This document shows positions 23,980-34,653 of a stretch of 64,000 nt of DNA, in pieces. Where the stretch lies: NCBI GenBank assembly GCA_934045905.1, contig OW203769.1:27702817-27766816 (forward strand), given 5' to 3'. How positions within the stretch are numbered: position 1 is the stretch's first letter; the number at the start of each line of letters is the position of its first letter. Source of the DNA: Leuctra nigra (taxonomy: Eukaryota; Arthropoda; Insecta; Plecoptera; Leuctridae). The notes below the pieces were generated by a model. The model ran no database searches. It was not told the DNA's origin and worked only from the letters and a program-made list of their open reading frames with translations. The translations under genes and the position numbers were made by a program.

Positions 23980-24185
23980 GTTGTCTCAGGCTCCGGGTTC
24001 GATTCCCGCGATGAACCTTCCTGACTGAGGGTTTTCATGGTTTCCCTCAGTCGAGAGGCAAATGAGGGGAAGGTTCCCTCCTAATAGGCCACGGCCTTCT
24101 CCTTCCCACCGTCGATCTGTACCAATCATCATCATAATCATTCATCCGTCGCCGTTACCCTAGTTCTAGGGTTATGGTATGGAGG
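23980..24185 (+). repeat. SINE with recognisable tRNA-like B box
   Basis: GGGTTCGATTCCCGC is a canonical RNA polymerase III B box. It is followed by CCTGACTGAGGGTTTTC, then CAGTCGAGAGGCAAATG, CCTCCTAATAGGCCACGGCC and a CATC-rich 3' part. This is the most complete copy in the window and shows the family to be tRNA-derived. Confidence 0.8.
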
Positions 24186-24224
24186 TATAATATAGAGGTA
24201 ATGGTACATACACTAGGGTAATGG

Positions 24225-24362
24225 TAATGGTATATGTGAGGATGGAGGGTGGGAAGGAGATGGTTGTGGCCTATTAGTAGGGAACCGTCCCATCATTTAC
24301 CTCTCGACAGAGTACACTCACATTGATGACTGCCGCCCCCTGGGATCGAGCTCCAGGCCTTC
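24225..24362 (-). repeat. SINE, minus strand
   Basis: Reverse complement of the copy just upstream: GATGGAGGGTGGGAAGGAG, then GTGGCCTATTAGTAGGGAAC, then ATTTACCTCTCGAC. It ends in GGGATCGAGCTCC, a degraded B box. Together with 23980-24185 it forms a head-to-head inverted pair. Confidence 0.7.
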
Positions 24363-24764
24363 AGCATTGTGTTAGTGACAGAACTAGCTGTCGACCCGCC
24401 TATCCCGCGTGAACAATGAATGAATCATTCACGAGTCCCCGGTGTGGTTCCGCCCGGGGCGATGTTATTAGCGCGGCTAATACAGCCAGGTAATGATGGG
24501 ACACGACGGCGCTATTAATATGCGTCTGTTTAATACTCGCTGCGGGGGTACCACGTGATGACCACGTGGCGTGTCAACAGATCCCTCGCGCGCGCCGGCT
24601 TAGTGTTGACTGTTCTGTCACTAGGAGGCGGTCGTGAGCTTTAGGAGGGAACCTTCCAAGCATTTGCCCCCCGACTCAGAGTAACCACAATGTAGTTAAG
24701 ACGACCGCAGCAACAGTAGTTGGTACTTTGAAATTACCACAACAAAACCACACGGCTGCGAGTA
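24363..24764. other. GC-rich unique island and a SINE scrap
   Basis: 24400-24625 is rich in CpG and non-repetitive. A minus-strand SINE scrap, GGAGGCGGTCGTGAGC with CCTTCCAAGCATTTGC, lies at about 24627-24680. No exon was recognised. Confidence 0.35.
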
Positions 24765-25154
24765 GTGAGCGTGACCTTGAAGAGTATTTTATTCGATGTT
24801 TATCAATATCTTTTACCAATGTAGTTGTTAATAAAATAAGGCTTTGTGCGAGTCTTCAGAACGGTTCAATAAAAATAATTTTATAGTTTGGAATGGGTTA
24901 TTAGTTTTAGTTTGTCCTACAAACGTTTAGTGCCATATTTTTACTAATTTTGGGGCACTAAAAGTTATGTAGGACAAAATAAAACTATAATAAACCATTC
25001 CAAACTATAAAATTATTTGTATTGAACAGTTCCGAAGACTCGTACAAAGACTTATTTTTTAACAAAATCAGTGGTAAAATATATTATATATTGATATTGA
25101 TATAAAATATATTGATAAAAATCAATTAAAAAAACTCTTCAAGGTCAAACTCAC
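24765..25154. repeat. Palindromic MITE, P family, copy 2
   Basis: The outer ends are GTGAGCGTGACCTTGAAGAG and CTCTTCAAGGTCAAACTCAC. Inner arms TTTGTCCTACAAACG and ATGTAGGACAAAAT meet near 24945. This copy gives the fullest view of the family termini. No clear target duplication is visible. Confidence 0.85.
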
Positions 25155-25302
25155 GGTGTCCCAACTTGACCGATAACATTCGGTGTAATATCAGGGTGAA
25201 TTCATGCGTACTTTTACAGCACCGTACAAGATCTGTGTAATTTCTCTTCGGCTTCTACAACTTCGACAAACTTAACACCGTTTACCGAATTATTTTTGAG
25301 TA

Positions 25303-25498
25303 GGTACACACGACAATTCATAAAACGGTATTTGAAAGAAATGGATTGTCTGAAAAAATGTGATGGCATCATCTGATGAAGTCTATACTTACTCGTCATC
25401 TACCTCTAGTAGGTGAGCTCTGATTTCATTGATAATAACAAGGATTGATTGTCAATGGACCTGACCAGAAGACCGTTATATGAATTGTCGAGTGTACC
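25303..25498. repeat. R-family MITE (196 bp)
   Basis: The terminal repeats are GGTACACACGACAATTCATA on the left and TGAATTGTCGAGTGTACC on the right. TA precedes the left end and AA follows the right, so a TA duplication is likely but decayed. The interior has GATGGCATCATCTGATGAAG. A better-bounded copy lies at 62524. Confidence 0.75.
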
Positions 25499-26149
25499 AA
25501 CATGAGATGGGAGCAACATTAGGTGCAAGATGCTCTGCAAAGATGTATCGTCAGGATGCGATCTCTTCTAAGTAATTTCCTGAGCTTTTCCATGATTTAT
25601 TCAGTGTTTCTGGAGGTAAGTTGTGGAGGCGGCTGAGGAAATGTAAAACCTTCAAAGCCGTCTTATTTACGGCGAGGCGGCGACTTGATTTCCTGCCGCT
25701 GTATGAGCGTGAGCAAGTGAAGTTATTGCTACCTGAGCAGTGATTCACTCTTGAAATTCAATTCCAGAACAATTGGGTTGCATCTGGGACGAGGATGAAC
25801 ACTTATTTAGTGCTTTTTCGTGCGAATTTCAACTAAAACAGTATTTTCAATCATTTTGTGAGTTCTGAGTGAATGTGACAGAAATTTGATTCATAATTTA
25901 ATCGAAGACTCAATTTTTTTAAATTAAAAATGTCACTTTGCATTACTTTTTTAAATTTCCAATTACATTTCAATATAAAAGACACTTCTTATCGTGGAAC
26001 TCATGTTTTATAGTAAATCTTTAATTTTACGTATCAATTAACATTTTTTTGTCAATTTTATTCCAAGAAATTCAAATACAAAATTGTCACTTCTCCTCTG
26101 ACTCATGTTGTCTTCCTGTATTTCTAAGGTCTACTATAGTCATAGAGCA
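25499..26149. other. AT-rich, no gene seen
   Basis: No exon or repeat copy was recognised. Confidence 0.4.
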
Positions 26150-26222
26150 GCAACTTGCACACGCATATCAAATCGCATGCAATCCGAAGGCTCGCTCATC
26201 AACGCGTTACACAGAGCCTCGG
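26150..26222 (+). mobile_element. Helitron-like 3' terminus H, partly degraded
   Basis: AATCCGAAGGCTCGCTC is followed by ATCAACGCGTTACACAGAGC. This is the family hairpin almost intact, but the TTTTCCTAG tail is changed to CTCGG. It lies only about 120 bp before the 46-bp array. Confidence 0.6.
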
Positions 26223-26343
26223 TGATGTTTTGCTCCATGAACAGAACAGATTGCGAGTGAATGTAAATGATGCGTGATTCCTGTAGAAACAACGCGCTGT
26301 CGGAATGCATGTAACCGATGACATATTTACACGCGGTATCGGC

Positions 26344-28041
26344 GTGTTGGTCAACATGTGTGTGCGTACACGCGCGTAATGTTACACGCGTGTTGGTCAA
26401 CATGTGTGTGCGTACACGCGCGTAATGTTTCACGCGTGTTGGTCAACATGTGTGTGCGTACACGCGCGTAATGTTACACGCGTGTTGGTCAACATGTGTG
26501 TGCGTACACGCGCGTAATGTTACACGCGTGTTGGTCAACATGTGTGTGCGTACACGCGCGTAATGTTACACGCGTGTTGGTCAACATGTGTGTGCGTACA
26601 CGCGCGTAATGTTACACCCGTGTTGGTCAACATGTGTGTGCGTACACGCGCGTAATGTTACACGCGTGTTGGTCAACATGTGTGTGCGTACACGCGCGTA
26701 ATGTTACACGCGTGTTGGTCAACATGTGTGTGCGTACACGCGCGTAATGTTACACGCGTGTTGGTCAACATGTGTGTGCGTACACGCGCGTAATGTTACA
26801 CGCGTGTTGGTCAACATGTGTGTGCGTACACGCGCGTAATGTTACACGCGTGTTGGTCAACATGTGTGTGCGTACACGCGCGTAATGTTACACGCGTGTT
26901 GGTCAACATGTGTGTGCGTACACGCGCGTAATGTTACACGCGTGTTGGTCAACATGTGTGTGCGTACACGCGCGTAATGTTACACGCGTGTTGGTCAACA
27001 TGTGTGTGCGTACACGCGCGTAATGTTACACGCGTGTTGGTCAACATGTGTGTGCGTACACGCGCGTAATGTTACACGCGTGTTGGTCAACATGTGTGTG
27101 CGTACACGCGCGTAATGTTACACGCGTGTTGGTCAACATGTGTGTGCGTACACGCGCGTAATGTTACACGCGTGTTGGTGAACATGTGTGTGCGTACACG
27201 CGCGTAATGTTACACGCGTGTTGGTGAACATGTGTGTGCGTAGATGCGCGTAATGTTACACGCGTGTTGGTCAACATGTGTGTGCGTACACGCGCGTAAT
27301 GTTACACGCGTGTTGGTGAACATGTGTGTGCGTACACGCGCGTAATGTTACACGCGTGTTGGTCAACATGTGTGTGCGTACACGCGCGTAATGTTACACG
27401 CGTGTTGGTGAACATGTGTGTGCGTACACGCGCGTAATGTTACACGCGTGTTGGTCAACATGTGTGTGCGTACACGCGCGTAATGTTACACGCGTGTTGG
27501 TCAACATGTGTGTGCGTACACGCGCGTAATGTTACACGCGTGTTGGCCAACATGTGTGTGCGTACACGCGCGTAATGTTACACGCGTGTTGGTCAACATG
27601 TGTGTGCGTACACGCGCGTAATGTTACACGCGTGTTGGTCAACATGTGTGTGCGTACACGCGCGTAATGTTACACGCGTGTTGGTCAACATGTGTGTGCG
27701 TACACGCGCGTAATGTTACACGCGTGTTGGTCAACATGTGTGTGCGTACACGCGCGTAATGTTACACGCGTGTTGGTCAACATGTGTGTGCGTACACGCG
27801 CGTAATGTTACACGCGTGTTGGTCAACATGTGTGTGCGTACACGCGCGTAATGTTACACGCGTGTTGGTCAACATGTGTGTGCGTACACGCGCGTAATGT
27901 TACACGCGTGTTGGTCAACATGTGTGTGCGTACACGCGCGTAATGTTACACGCGTGTTGGTCAACATGTGTGTGCGTACACGCGCGTAATGTTACACGCG
28001 TGTTGGTCAACATGTGTGTGCGTACACGCGCGTAATGTTAC
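26344..28041. repeat. Tandem array, 46-bp unit, 37 copies, Z-DNA-prone
   Basis: GTGTTGGTCAACATGTG recurs every 46 bases from 26344 to 28000. The rest of the unit is TGTGCGTACACGCGCGTAA, then TGTTACACGC. Each unit contains about 25 bases of strict purine-pyrimidine alternation (from ACATG to CGCGTA). It also has a 10-bp perfect palindrome, ACACGCGTGT, that is alternating too. Variants are few: GGTGAAC for GGTCAAC in a block at 27175-27410, one GGCCAAC, and one GTAGATGCG. Confidence 0.98.
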
Positions 28042-28063
28042 GCAGCATGTTGTACACGGGAAG

Positions 28064-28551
28064 GGAGCGAGCGGCAATATGTACCCAAACGCGAGCGATT
28101 TTACTGCTCTTTGCGGACACATGTTGGCGATTGGAGATGAAATGGGTGGACGAAATAATTTGAAATTTTATGAATGATTAGATCAAAAGACTAATTTATA
28201 GCGTTCGTTATCCCTTGGAACATTTTAAATTTTTTGATTTGAAATTAGCTATTTTCTTCTCTTGCTGTGTGACAGTGTGCCGTATAAAAATGATTTTAAA
28301 AAATGTGCCAAGGTAAAATTTTAGAACAATTGGTTCAAGGGTTTGGTCTCCAATCGTATTGGAAATGTCATAGTTTTGCGCGTTTTTGTTGAATAACCGG
28401 CGCCTAATTAACATGGCAAGAAGCAAAAATAAAATAGTGCTACTATCCAATCAGACTGATCAAGTGAACATCCTGTCAAAGTTACACCCACTTATGAAAC
28501 AATTTACCTCTCTCAGTTTGCTCTAGCGGCCGAGCGCTAGTATCACCTTAT
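28064..28551 (+). repeat. K-family MITE, copy 3
   Basis: It starts near CAAACGCGAGCGATTTTA and ends GCGGCCGAGCGCTAGTATCA followed by CCTTA, the terminal repeat. It directly follows the 46-bp array. Confidence 0.75.
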
Positions 28552-28679
28552 GGCGCGCCCTTTTTGTTTGTTTTCATGGGCACTGCCCAGGTCACAATAT
28601 CCGACTAATCGATATACAATTGTGTAGACATGTTTGTCAACATCGGTTACATGTATACTAGGCCAAAGTAAAAACAGTA

Positions 28680-28872
28680 TGTGAGCGAAACAGATGGCTG
28701 CTGGGCAGGTTCCTTGACAATCAATCCTTGTTTTTATCAATGAAATCAGAGCTCACCTACTGGATGACGAGTTAGCGTAGACTTCATCGGATGATGCCAT
28801 CAAATCATTATCGGCCAATCCGTTTCTTTCGAATACCGTTTTTAGTTTGGCAAAGTGTACAATAGTTTTTGA
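28680..28872 (-). repeat. R-family MITE, partial
   Basis: It has ATGAAATCAGAGCTCACCTA, then CATCGGATGATGCCATCA, then TTTCGAATACCG, matching the copy at 62524. The terminal repeats are lost or diverged. Confidence 0.6.
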
Positions 28873-29124
28873 AAAATAACCTTTGCTTCAAAGTGAAGGT
28901 ATACAGTAACTTTTGTTTGATAAAATTTAAATTTTGCAAATTTTAAATGTTTGCCAACGTGCTACAAAGGCGTTGCTTAATAGACACGGGATTGTATGGA
29001 CAGAGTGTGCACATGATCTACACACTCTTGATCTTTATAATATTTGTTAATATTGATAGTAGAATTATATCCCTTTTGCCCCAATTTCCCCAACCATTTT
29101 GTACTGTTCAAGTAGCTTCGTTCT

Positions 29125-29250
29125 GCAGCTAAATGATTATGATGATGAGAAGTAGGTAAATGTACGTTGGAAAGTAGGTGGTCGTGGCCTGTTAGTAGCA
29201 TTTGCCTCTCGACTGAGGGAAATGTCCTCAATCAGGAAGGACGACTGAGG
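29125..29250 (-). repeat. SINE, minus strand
   Basis: It has AGTAGGTGGTCGTGGCCTG, then TTTGCCTCTCGACTGAGGG, then CCTCAATCAGGAAGGAC. Confidence 0.65.
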
Positions 29251-29805
29251 ATATCAAATCGAGAGCGTTCTTCGTAAGTTAGATGCATGGCCACTATTTT
29301 ATCCTTGCCATCGCAAAATGTAAGCACGTATTTTCAAATTAGATTTTTTAAGTAGTATTTTTCGTAATAAAATCTCCGTAGCCATGAATAATCGTGTCCA
29401 CATTCACGGAGCACGAATCATTAATGAGATCATTATCTGAGTCTTGCCCCAGTTCCCGTTGCACTGTGCAAATGCATTCGTGTGCAGTAATTTAATTGCA
29501 GCGCTGCAGCGGAATGCAGTGCAAGCTTCATTTCAACCTGATGGTAATTACTTGTTTTAATTAAGATGTCTCGACCATCAGGGGTTTGATGTCGTTGAAG
29601 TATTCTTGGACGCTTCATAAAGCGTTTTTAATTATAGTGTCAATTGTCGTGAACATGAATATGAGATACAGCATATCTTTTCACAAAGGTAATTACTAAT
29701 TAATAACGTTCGTGTCATATTCTTGTTCGCTGAAAGAGCCGACAGCGAGCCTGCGAAAGACATAAAGACTGCGGGTTTGAGATTTTCCATCAGTAAAGCA
29801 TGGTG

Positions 29806-30374
29806 TAATTGAGTGAGCGAAGCGGGCGACTCATTTTTTTTCTGCTGCTAATTGATACACAGGTCGCCGATCTATCTGAAATTTTGCACACATGTACCGG
29901 ACCACATTTTCTGTTTGCAGACCCTAATTTTTTTTTAAATCCGTTCATTGGTTACGATTTAAATAAATATCTCCTGATAAATTGAAAAATTAATATGGTC
30001 TTCGATAAATCTGATCAAACTCATATTTTGCATGGTCATTAAGACCAATGACCTCTTTTTTACACATTTTCAGCCCAAAGTCAAGAACGTTGAACTTATT
30101 GACAGTTTTAATAGCTGTCAAAAATGAAATATCGAAATGAATGTTTTTCCACTGCAACTGAATCTGATTTGCTTTATAATATGTACCAGAGTGTTTATAG
30201 ATACTATTCTCAAATTACAGTGAAAAACGTATACTTTTATGTTGATTGAGTGGCTCATATTTAATTTCAATATGGATATTTATATTTTCTCTACGTTGTG
30301 TACGCAATTACTGTTCGAGAATTTGCACGTACCGGTGCTCGCTTATCAACGCGTTACACTGAGCGTTTTTCTAG
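29806..30374 (+). mobile_element. Non-autonomous Helitron-like copy A (569 bp)
   Basis: The 5' end is TAATTGAGTGAGCGAAGCG, as in copies B and C. The first 500 bp follow copy B closely (GATCAAACTCATATTTTGC, ATTGACAGTTTTAATAGC). The sequence then jumps to the shared 3' end: GTGCTCGCTTATCAACGCG, ACACTGAGCGTTTTTCTAG, host T. It is a clean internal-deletion derivative of B and anchors both ends of the family. Confidence 0.8.
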
Positions 30375-30559
30375 TATAATACATTTTTTAGGGAAACCAA
30401 GCGATATTCGGCAGAAGATCTGGATAGTCTCCTGAAAACTGAAAACCTGAACTCTTGAAAACTACTGAATAGTTGTTGAATATTTAGCAGGAAAGTGGGT
30501 GTGATGTAAACGAGACTGTTAATTGTCTGGCTGGATGTAAGCGCGCACCTGACGCGACC

Positions 30560-30638
30560 TCGCTGATTGGTCCATTTAGTTGCCGCAGCCTCCAGAGAGC
30601 GTGACGTCATCAACAGCAATTACAAGCATATGACGTCA
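30560..30638. promoter_or_regulatory. Possible promoter: CCAAT box and two CRE palindromes
   Basis: CTGATTGGTCC (inverted CCAAT, about 30564-30571) precedes TGACGTCA at 30602-30609 and again at 30631-30638, 29 bases apart. CREs are known binding sites of CREB/ATF-type bZIP factors. There is no exon downstream that I can recognise before Helitron copy D. Confidence 0.35.
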
Positions 30639-30776
30639 CTGGCTAACACCCTCACACTCTTGGTCAAGTATTTGACACCTTGCATGCTGTAGACAGACAG
30701 CCACCAGCAGACAGTTCATCGATACGTAGTCTTCGCTGTGGGATTTCTGTGTTAACAATATTTTGTTTTCTAAGTT

Positions 30777-31229
30777 TTTGTAGCAATGCACAGGTTCAAC
30801 CAATCGATCTGAAATTTGGCACAAACACTAATGTCATAAAAGCGACGTCTCTGTTATTGTCGTAGTGTTTTTTTTAGCAAAATCTTTGGTTATTTGGTTA
30901 TTTGAAATGGTTATTTGATATCACAAATGGTTATTTGTGAATTTGAACCCGGTGGTCCAATCGTCATTCAAATTCAAAGTTTGCATAGTTATTGGGACAA
31001 ACATTTTAGAAGATTTTGCCAATTTAAATGCAAAATTATTACAATTTTAAATGAAACTTTAGGCACTCTTTGAAACTGGTCGCATTTGTTTTGTCGAGAA
31101 GGAAATTTGGACTCCTCCTTGATGCATTTGATGCGTTGTCTTCACAGCAGTTTTGAAGGTCTGTGGAGAAGCAACTATCACGCACGCGCTAGCTCGCTTA
31201 TAAACGCGTTCCACAGAGCGTTTTCCAAG
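30777..31229 (+). mobile_element. Non-autonomous Helitron-like copy D
   Basis: It begins near CCAATCGATCTGAAATTTGG and contains GTTTGCATAGTTATTGGGAC. It ends GCTCGCTTATAAACGCGTT, CCACAGAGCGTTTTCCAAG, host T. The terminal CTAG is mutated to CAAG, exactly as in copy F. The 5' limit is uncertain. Confidence 0.7.
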
Positions 31230-31320
31230 TATAATAATTGATACCAGCACACTGACACAATCCTGATTCAAAAGTGAGAATGATCCTGGTGATTAAGCTT
31301 TACCTACTCTCATGCCAACA

Positions 31321-31650
31321 AGTCCAAGGATTTTTATCAATCTATTTTTATCAATATCTTTACCAATGTAATTGTTAGTTAAATAAGGCTTTGTACGAGT
31401 CTGCAGAACAGTTCAATGAAAATAATTTCATAGCTTGGAATGGTTTATTAGTTTTATTTTGTCCTACAGACATTTAGTGCTTGAAAATTAGTAAAAATAT
31501 GGCACTAATGTAGGGCAAGATAAAACTAATAACTTATTCCAAACTATGACATTATTTTTATTGAACTGTTCTGAAGACTCGTACAAAGCCTTATTTTATT
31601 ATTATTTACATTGGTAAAAGATTTTGAAAAAAATTGAAAAAATGTCAAGT
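31321..31650. repeat. Palindromic MITE, P family, copy 3, decayed
   Basis: The arms AAGGCTTTGTACGAGTCTGC and GACTCGTACAAAGCCTTA are inverted around a centre near 31485. The outer ends are diverged. Confidence 0.8.
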
Positions 31651-32749
31651 ACTTCACGCCTATACATATCCCATTGCAGCCGCGGAACCCACTAGCGGCC
31701 GTCTCACTACACGCTCTGTGTCTCTCTCCACTTAGTATAATAGTTGTGACGTCACCTTGTTAATTGCTGCTCGCCCCCACGGTGCACTCTGAGATCAGGA
31801 CAAACACCCTCATTGGCTATTGATAGGATGGAATTGCTTCTGGTGGTGCTTGGCGGGGAGTTTAATAGCTAGTTGTGATGTTCCAAGTTGACCCTCGAGT
31901 TAGGGGGGGGGGGGGGGGGGGGGGTGAATTAGGTAGTTGTAACGGGAGAGGAGGGGATCCTTACAGGTGACTCTGCTTCTTGTGAATTGAGTAGGAGGCT
32001 AAATGAGAAATTGAGTGGAATTGAGACAAAAAGCTGATACGATTCTGCAGCTTTTATGTTGTCGAAGTTCCACCTTTTAGTCACTTATACCCAATTAGTT
32101 GATCCTTTTTGCCTTGAGTCGACTTTCGTCAACTTGTACTGAGAGTTTTTTCTGCCTACGTAGTTTCCTGTTAAAAAAATAAAAAAATGAAACGATGACA
32201 CGAAAAGAATAGATTTTTCTCAAAAGTAGCAAAAATGTGCATACCAAATGAAGGCAATTCTAAAAATATGAAACTTACCTATCTTCCGTATTAAAAGCTT
32301 TATGGTTTCAGAAAAAACTAATTTGCTACAACGTTAGGTAGTGGAAAGGGTAATATTTTATATCATAACTCTTTCCAGCAAACGTCCTCTCTGCCATTTC
32401 TAAAAGCGGAAATGTATTTAATCTCTCCACTAAAAAGCTCCCTGCATCGTCCCCGTGCTCTCTCATGATCCTAATCCCTGCGGCCCACGCATCGGACGTC
32501 GATATTAATGTCCCACATCGATAACCAAATTTACCGGGAGATTAGTTCTCTGCGTAACAATGCCGGTGTTGAAGTGACACAAGAAACCACTCCAGCGGGG
32601 CGATCAGGCCGGGTTACACTTGTTCCCCACGCGCGATGTTGAAACTTGGATATATTTTCCATACACATCGATATTTCAATTGCGTTTTTCAAGGCTTGTG
32701 GCAATATTTTCTGAAAACCGAGAATATATTTTGAAAGAAAAATTGAGAG
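31651..32749. other. No gene seen; 22-G tract, CRE and GC island
   Basis: A run of 22 G lies at 31903-31924, a CRE at 31747-31754, and a CpG-bearing unique island at about 32440-32645. No exon was recognised. Confidence 0.35.
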
Positions 32750-33222
32750 AGAAAAATTGTTTTATGTGGGTGTAACTTTGATAGGATGTTCACATGATCA
32801 GTCTGACTGTATTAGTAGCACTTTTCAATTTTGATAGGTGCCTTGTTAATTTAAGCGCGGGTTATTCAACAAAACCGCGCAAAACTATGAAATTTCGGAT
32901 ACGATTGGAGACCAATCCCGTTAACCAATTGATCTCAAATTTTAATCATGATTAGATGAAAGACAAACTTAGGGTTATCACTTGGCCCTTTTTTAAAATT
33001 TAGTTTTATACGACGCCCAGGGAGACAAGAAAATAGCAAATTTTTCACCAAAAATCCACTAATTATTACTAATTAACGAAACAAAAAAATAAAAATGTAC
33101 CAAGTTGTCTTTTATCTAATCACGATTAAAATTTCAAATCATTTCGTCAACCCATTTAGTCCCTAATCGTATCCAAAAAAGTGTCTACAAAAAGCAACAA
33201 AATCGCTCGCGCTTGCAGTAAT
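32750..33222 (-). repeat. K-family MITE, copy 4
   Basis: It reads from GTGTAACTTTGATAGGATG through GTTATTCAACAAAACCGCGC and both opposed inner arms to AATCGCTCGCGCTTGCAGT. Confidence 0.8.
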
Positions 33223-33796
33223 TTTTTTCCTGTGACACGTGGACATTATGTAATCGCGCCTGGACGAATGTAGAGACGCTCACAGCCATTGTCAGTCAAC
33301 TCGATATTCATTCTCGCGCATGGGAACTTATTCCTGATATAAATCGGTTTACGTGTAATCCCCGGGCGCGGGGGCGGGGGGGATAAGTTTGAATGGGCCT
33401 CTCAATGCGGACGCGAAGAATGGGCATAATGTCTGTATGGCGTTGCGAGAAGCAATCACTGCAGGGGCGGTTGTGACGAGAGAAGTTTCCACGAAGCGGG
33501 CGCGCGTTTTGTTTGACGACGGCACGAATGGAGTTTTGGTGATTTAGCTGGAATTCGGTGTTCAACTTTTCGACGCCGCAGATCGGGTAATGTTTGAAAT
33601 GAAATGCGCCGATTTGTTCCGCCAGGTTGGGCAGCAGGATCTCTCTATCAGATACATGCGACGGAGTTTTCCCCAACTATTCGTGTGGAGTCACGCGTTG
33701 TGTGGCGGCCATTTTGTTGTCACACGTCAGATTGGCGGTCGTATTCGTATTGTACAATTGTATGACTTTGGAAATGTGTGCTATACCCGGCTTACA

Positions 33797-33924
33797 ATGT
33801 CCCGATAAAGTTGGCGATAGGATTTGTCGGTTGAAACCTTAGCAACAGCCAATGAAACACAGCCAACTAGAACGCTTAAGTCCACTTTAGGATAAAGTGA
33901 ACTTAATCTTAATTATCGGGACAT
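33797..33924. repeat. Small inverted-repeat element (128 bp)
   Basis: The perfect 12-bp ends are ATGTCCCGATAA and TTATCGGGACAT. A second inverted pair lies inside (AAGTCCACTTTA and TAAAGTGAACTT, 33880-33905). No other copy is seen in the window and no clear duplication flanks it. Confidence 0.55.
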
Positions 33925-34653
33925 TCTTCAACCGTGCACATAGGCATAATTACGATCACTTGTACAAAATCACCATCGATTTTCCTTTATTGATGAGTTA
34001 ATCTGACGTCACATATGTGCCATCAACATGGCCGCTGCGGTACTAAACGCAAACAAAATATAATAAAGAAGCACATGGGTATTGTCCTATTTGTTGCCGA
34101 GGACATTTAAAAGAGCTCAACAATGTCCAAGCAACGTTCAAGTGGTGAACACTGTAGTGGTAGTGGTAGTGGTAGTGGTAGCTGGTAGCACTTGTGCTAT
34201 GGGGATTGTCCTATTCCCACTACCAGTAAAACACTGTATATTTTTTGGTGTTTTTGAAAATAAATAATAAGTGACAGTTTGATTGTAACTCTTGCCACTG
34301 CAGCCAACAGGTTTCGTATTGTTGTAATGCATATTTCAGATTTTGATGAATTTTTAAGACTGTGAGACCTTTTCATAAAATGTACAAAGGTTTTGTCATT
34401 TTGCAGTTAGAAAGCAATATCTATTGAGTTAAAATTTCAGTTACGTAATGTACTAAAATGAGTCATTTGCTAACATGGCTGACAAAGGACACTGTGTATC
34501 CTCCAGTCCAGAAGATGATGAGAGCTAGAAAGTGGGGTTATGTTGCTCGACTGACATCAGTGCGCATGCGCCGCGGATTAACCGCGACGCTATTATCACT
34601 TCATAGTGAGACGTTGCTCGGCTAACGTTCAGTTAATTAGCTCGAGCAGTCAC
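33925..34653. other. No gene seen; short TAGTGG repeat
   Basis: A CRE lies at 34004-34011. A short GTAGTG/GTGGTA microsatellite lies at about 34153-34186. Confidence 0.4.

Noticed and set aside
26344..28041. A CRISPR-like array, because of short regular repeats
   Set aside because: There are no variable spacers: the 46-bp units are directly joined and nearly identical, and the context is eukaryotic. The same applies to the 25-bp repeat at 23652.
33308..33676. A 122-codon minus-strand frame in a GC-rich patch, possibly an exon
   Set aside because: I recognise no domain and saw no paired splice signals. It is the best of the unassigned frames, but support is too weak to list it as a gene.
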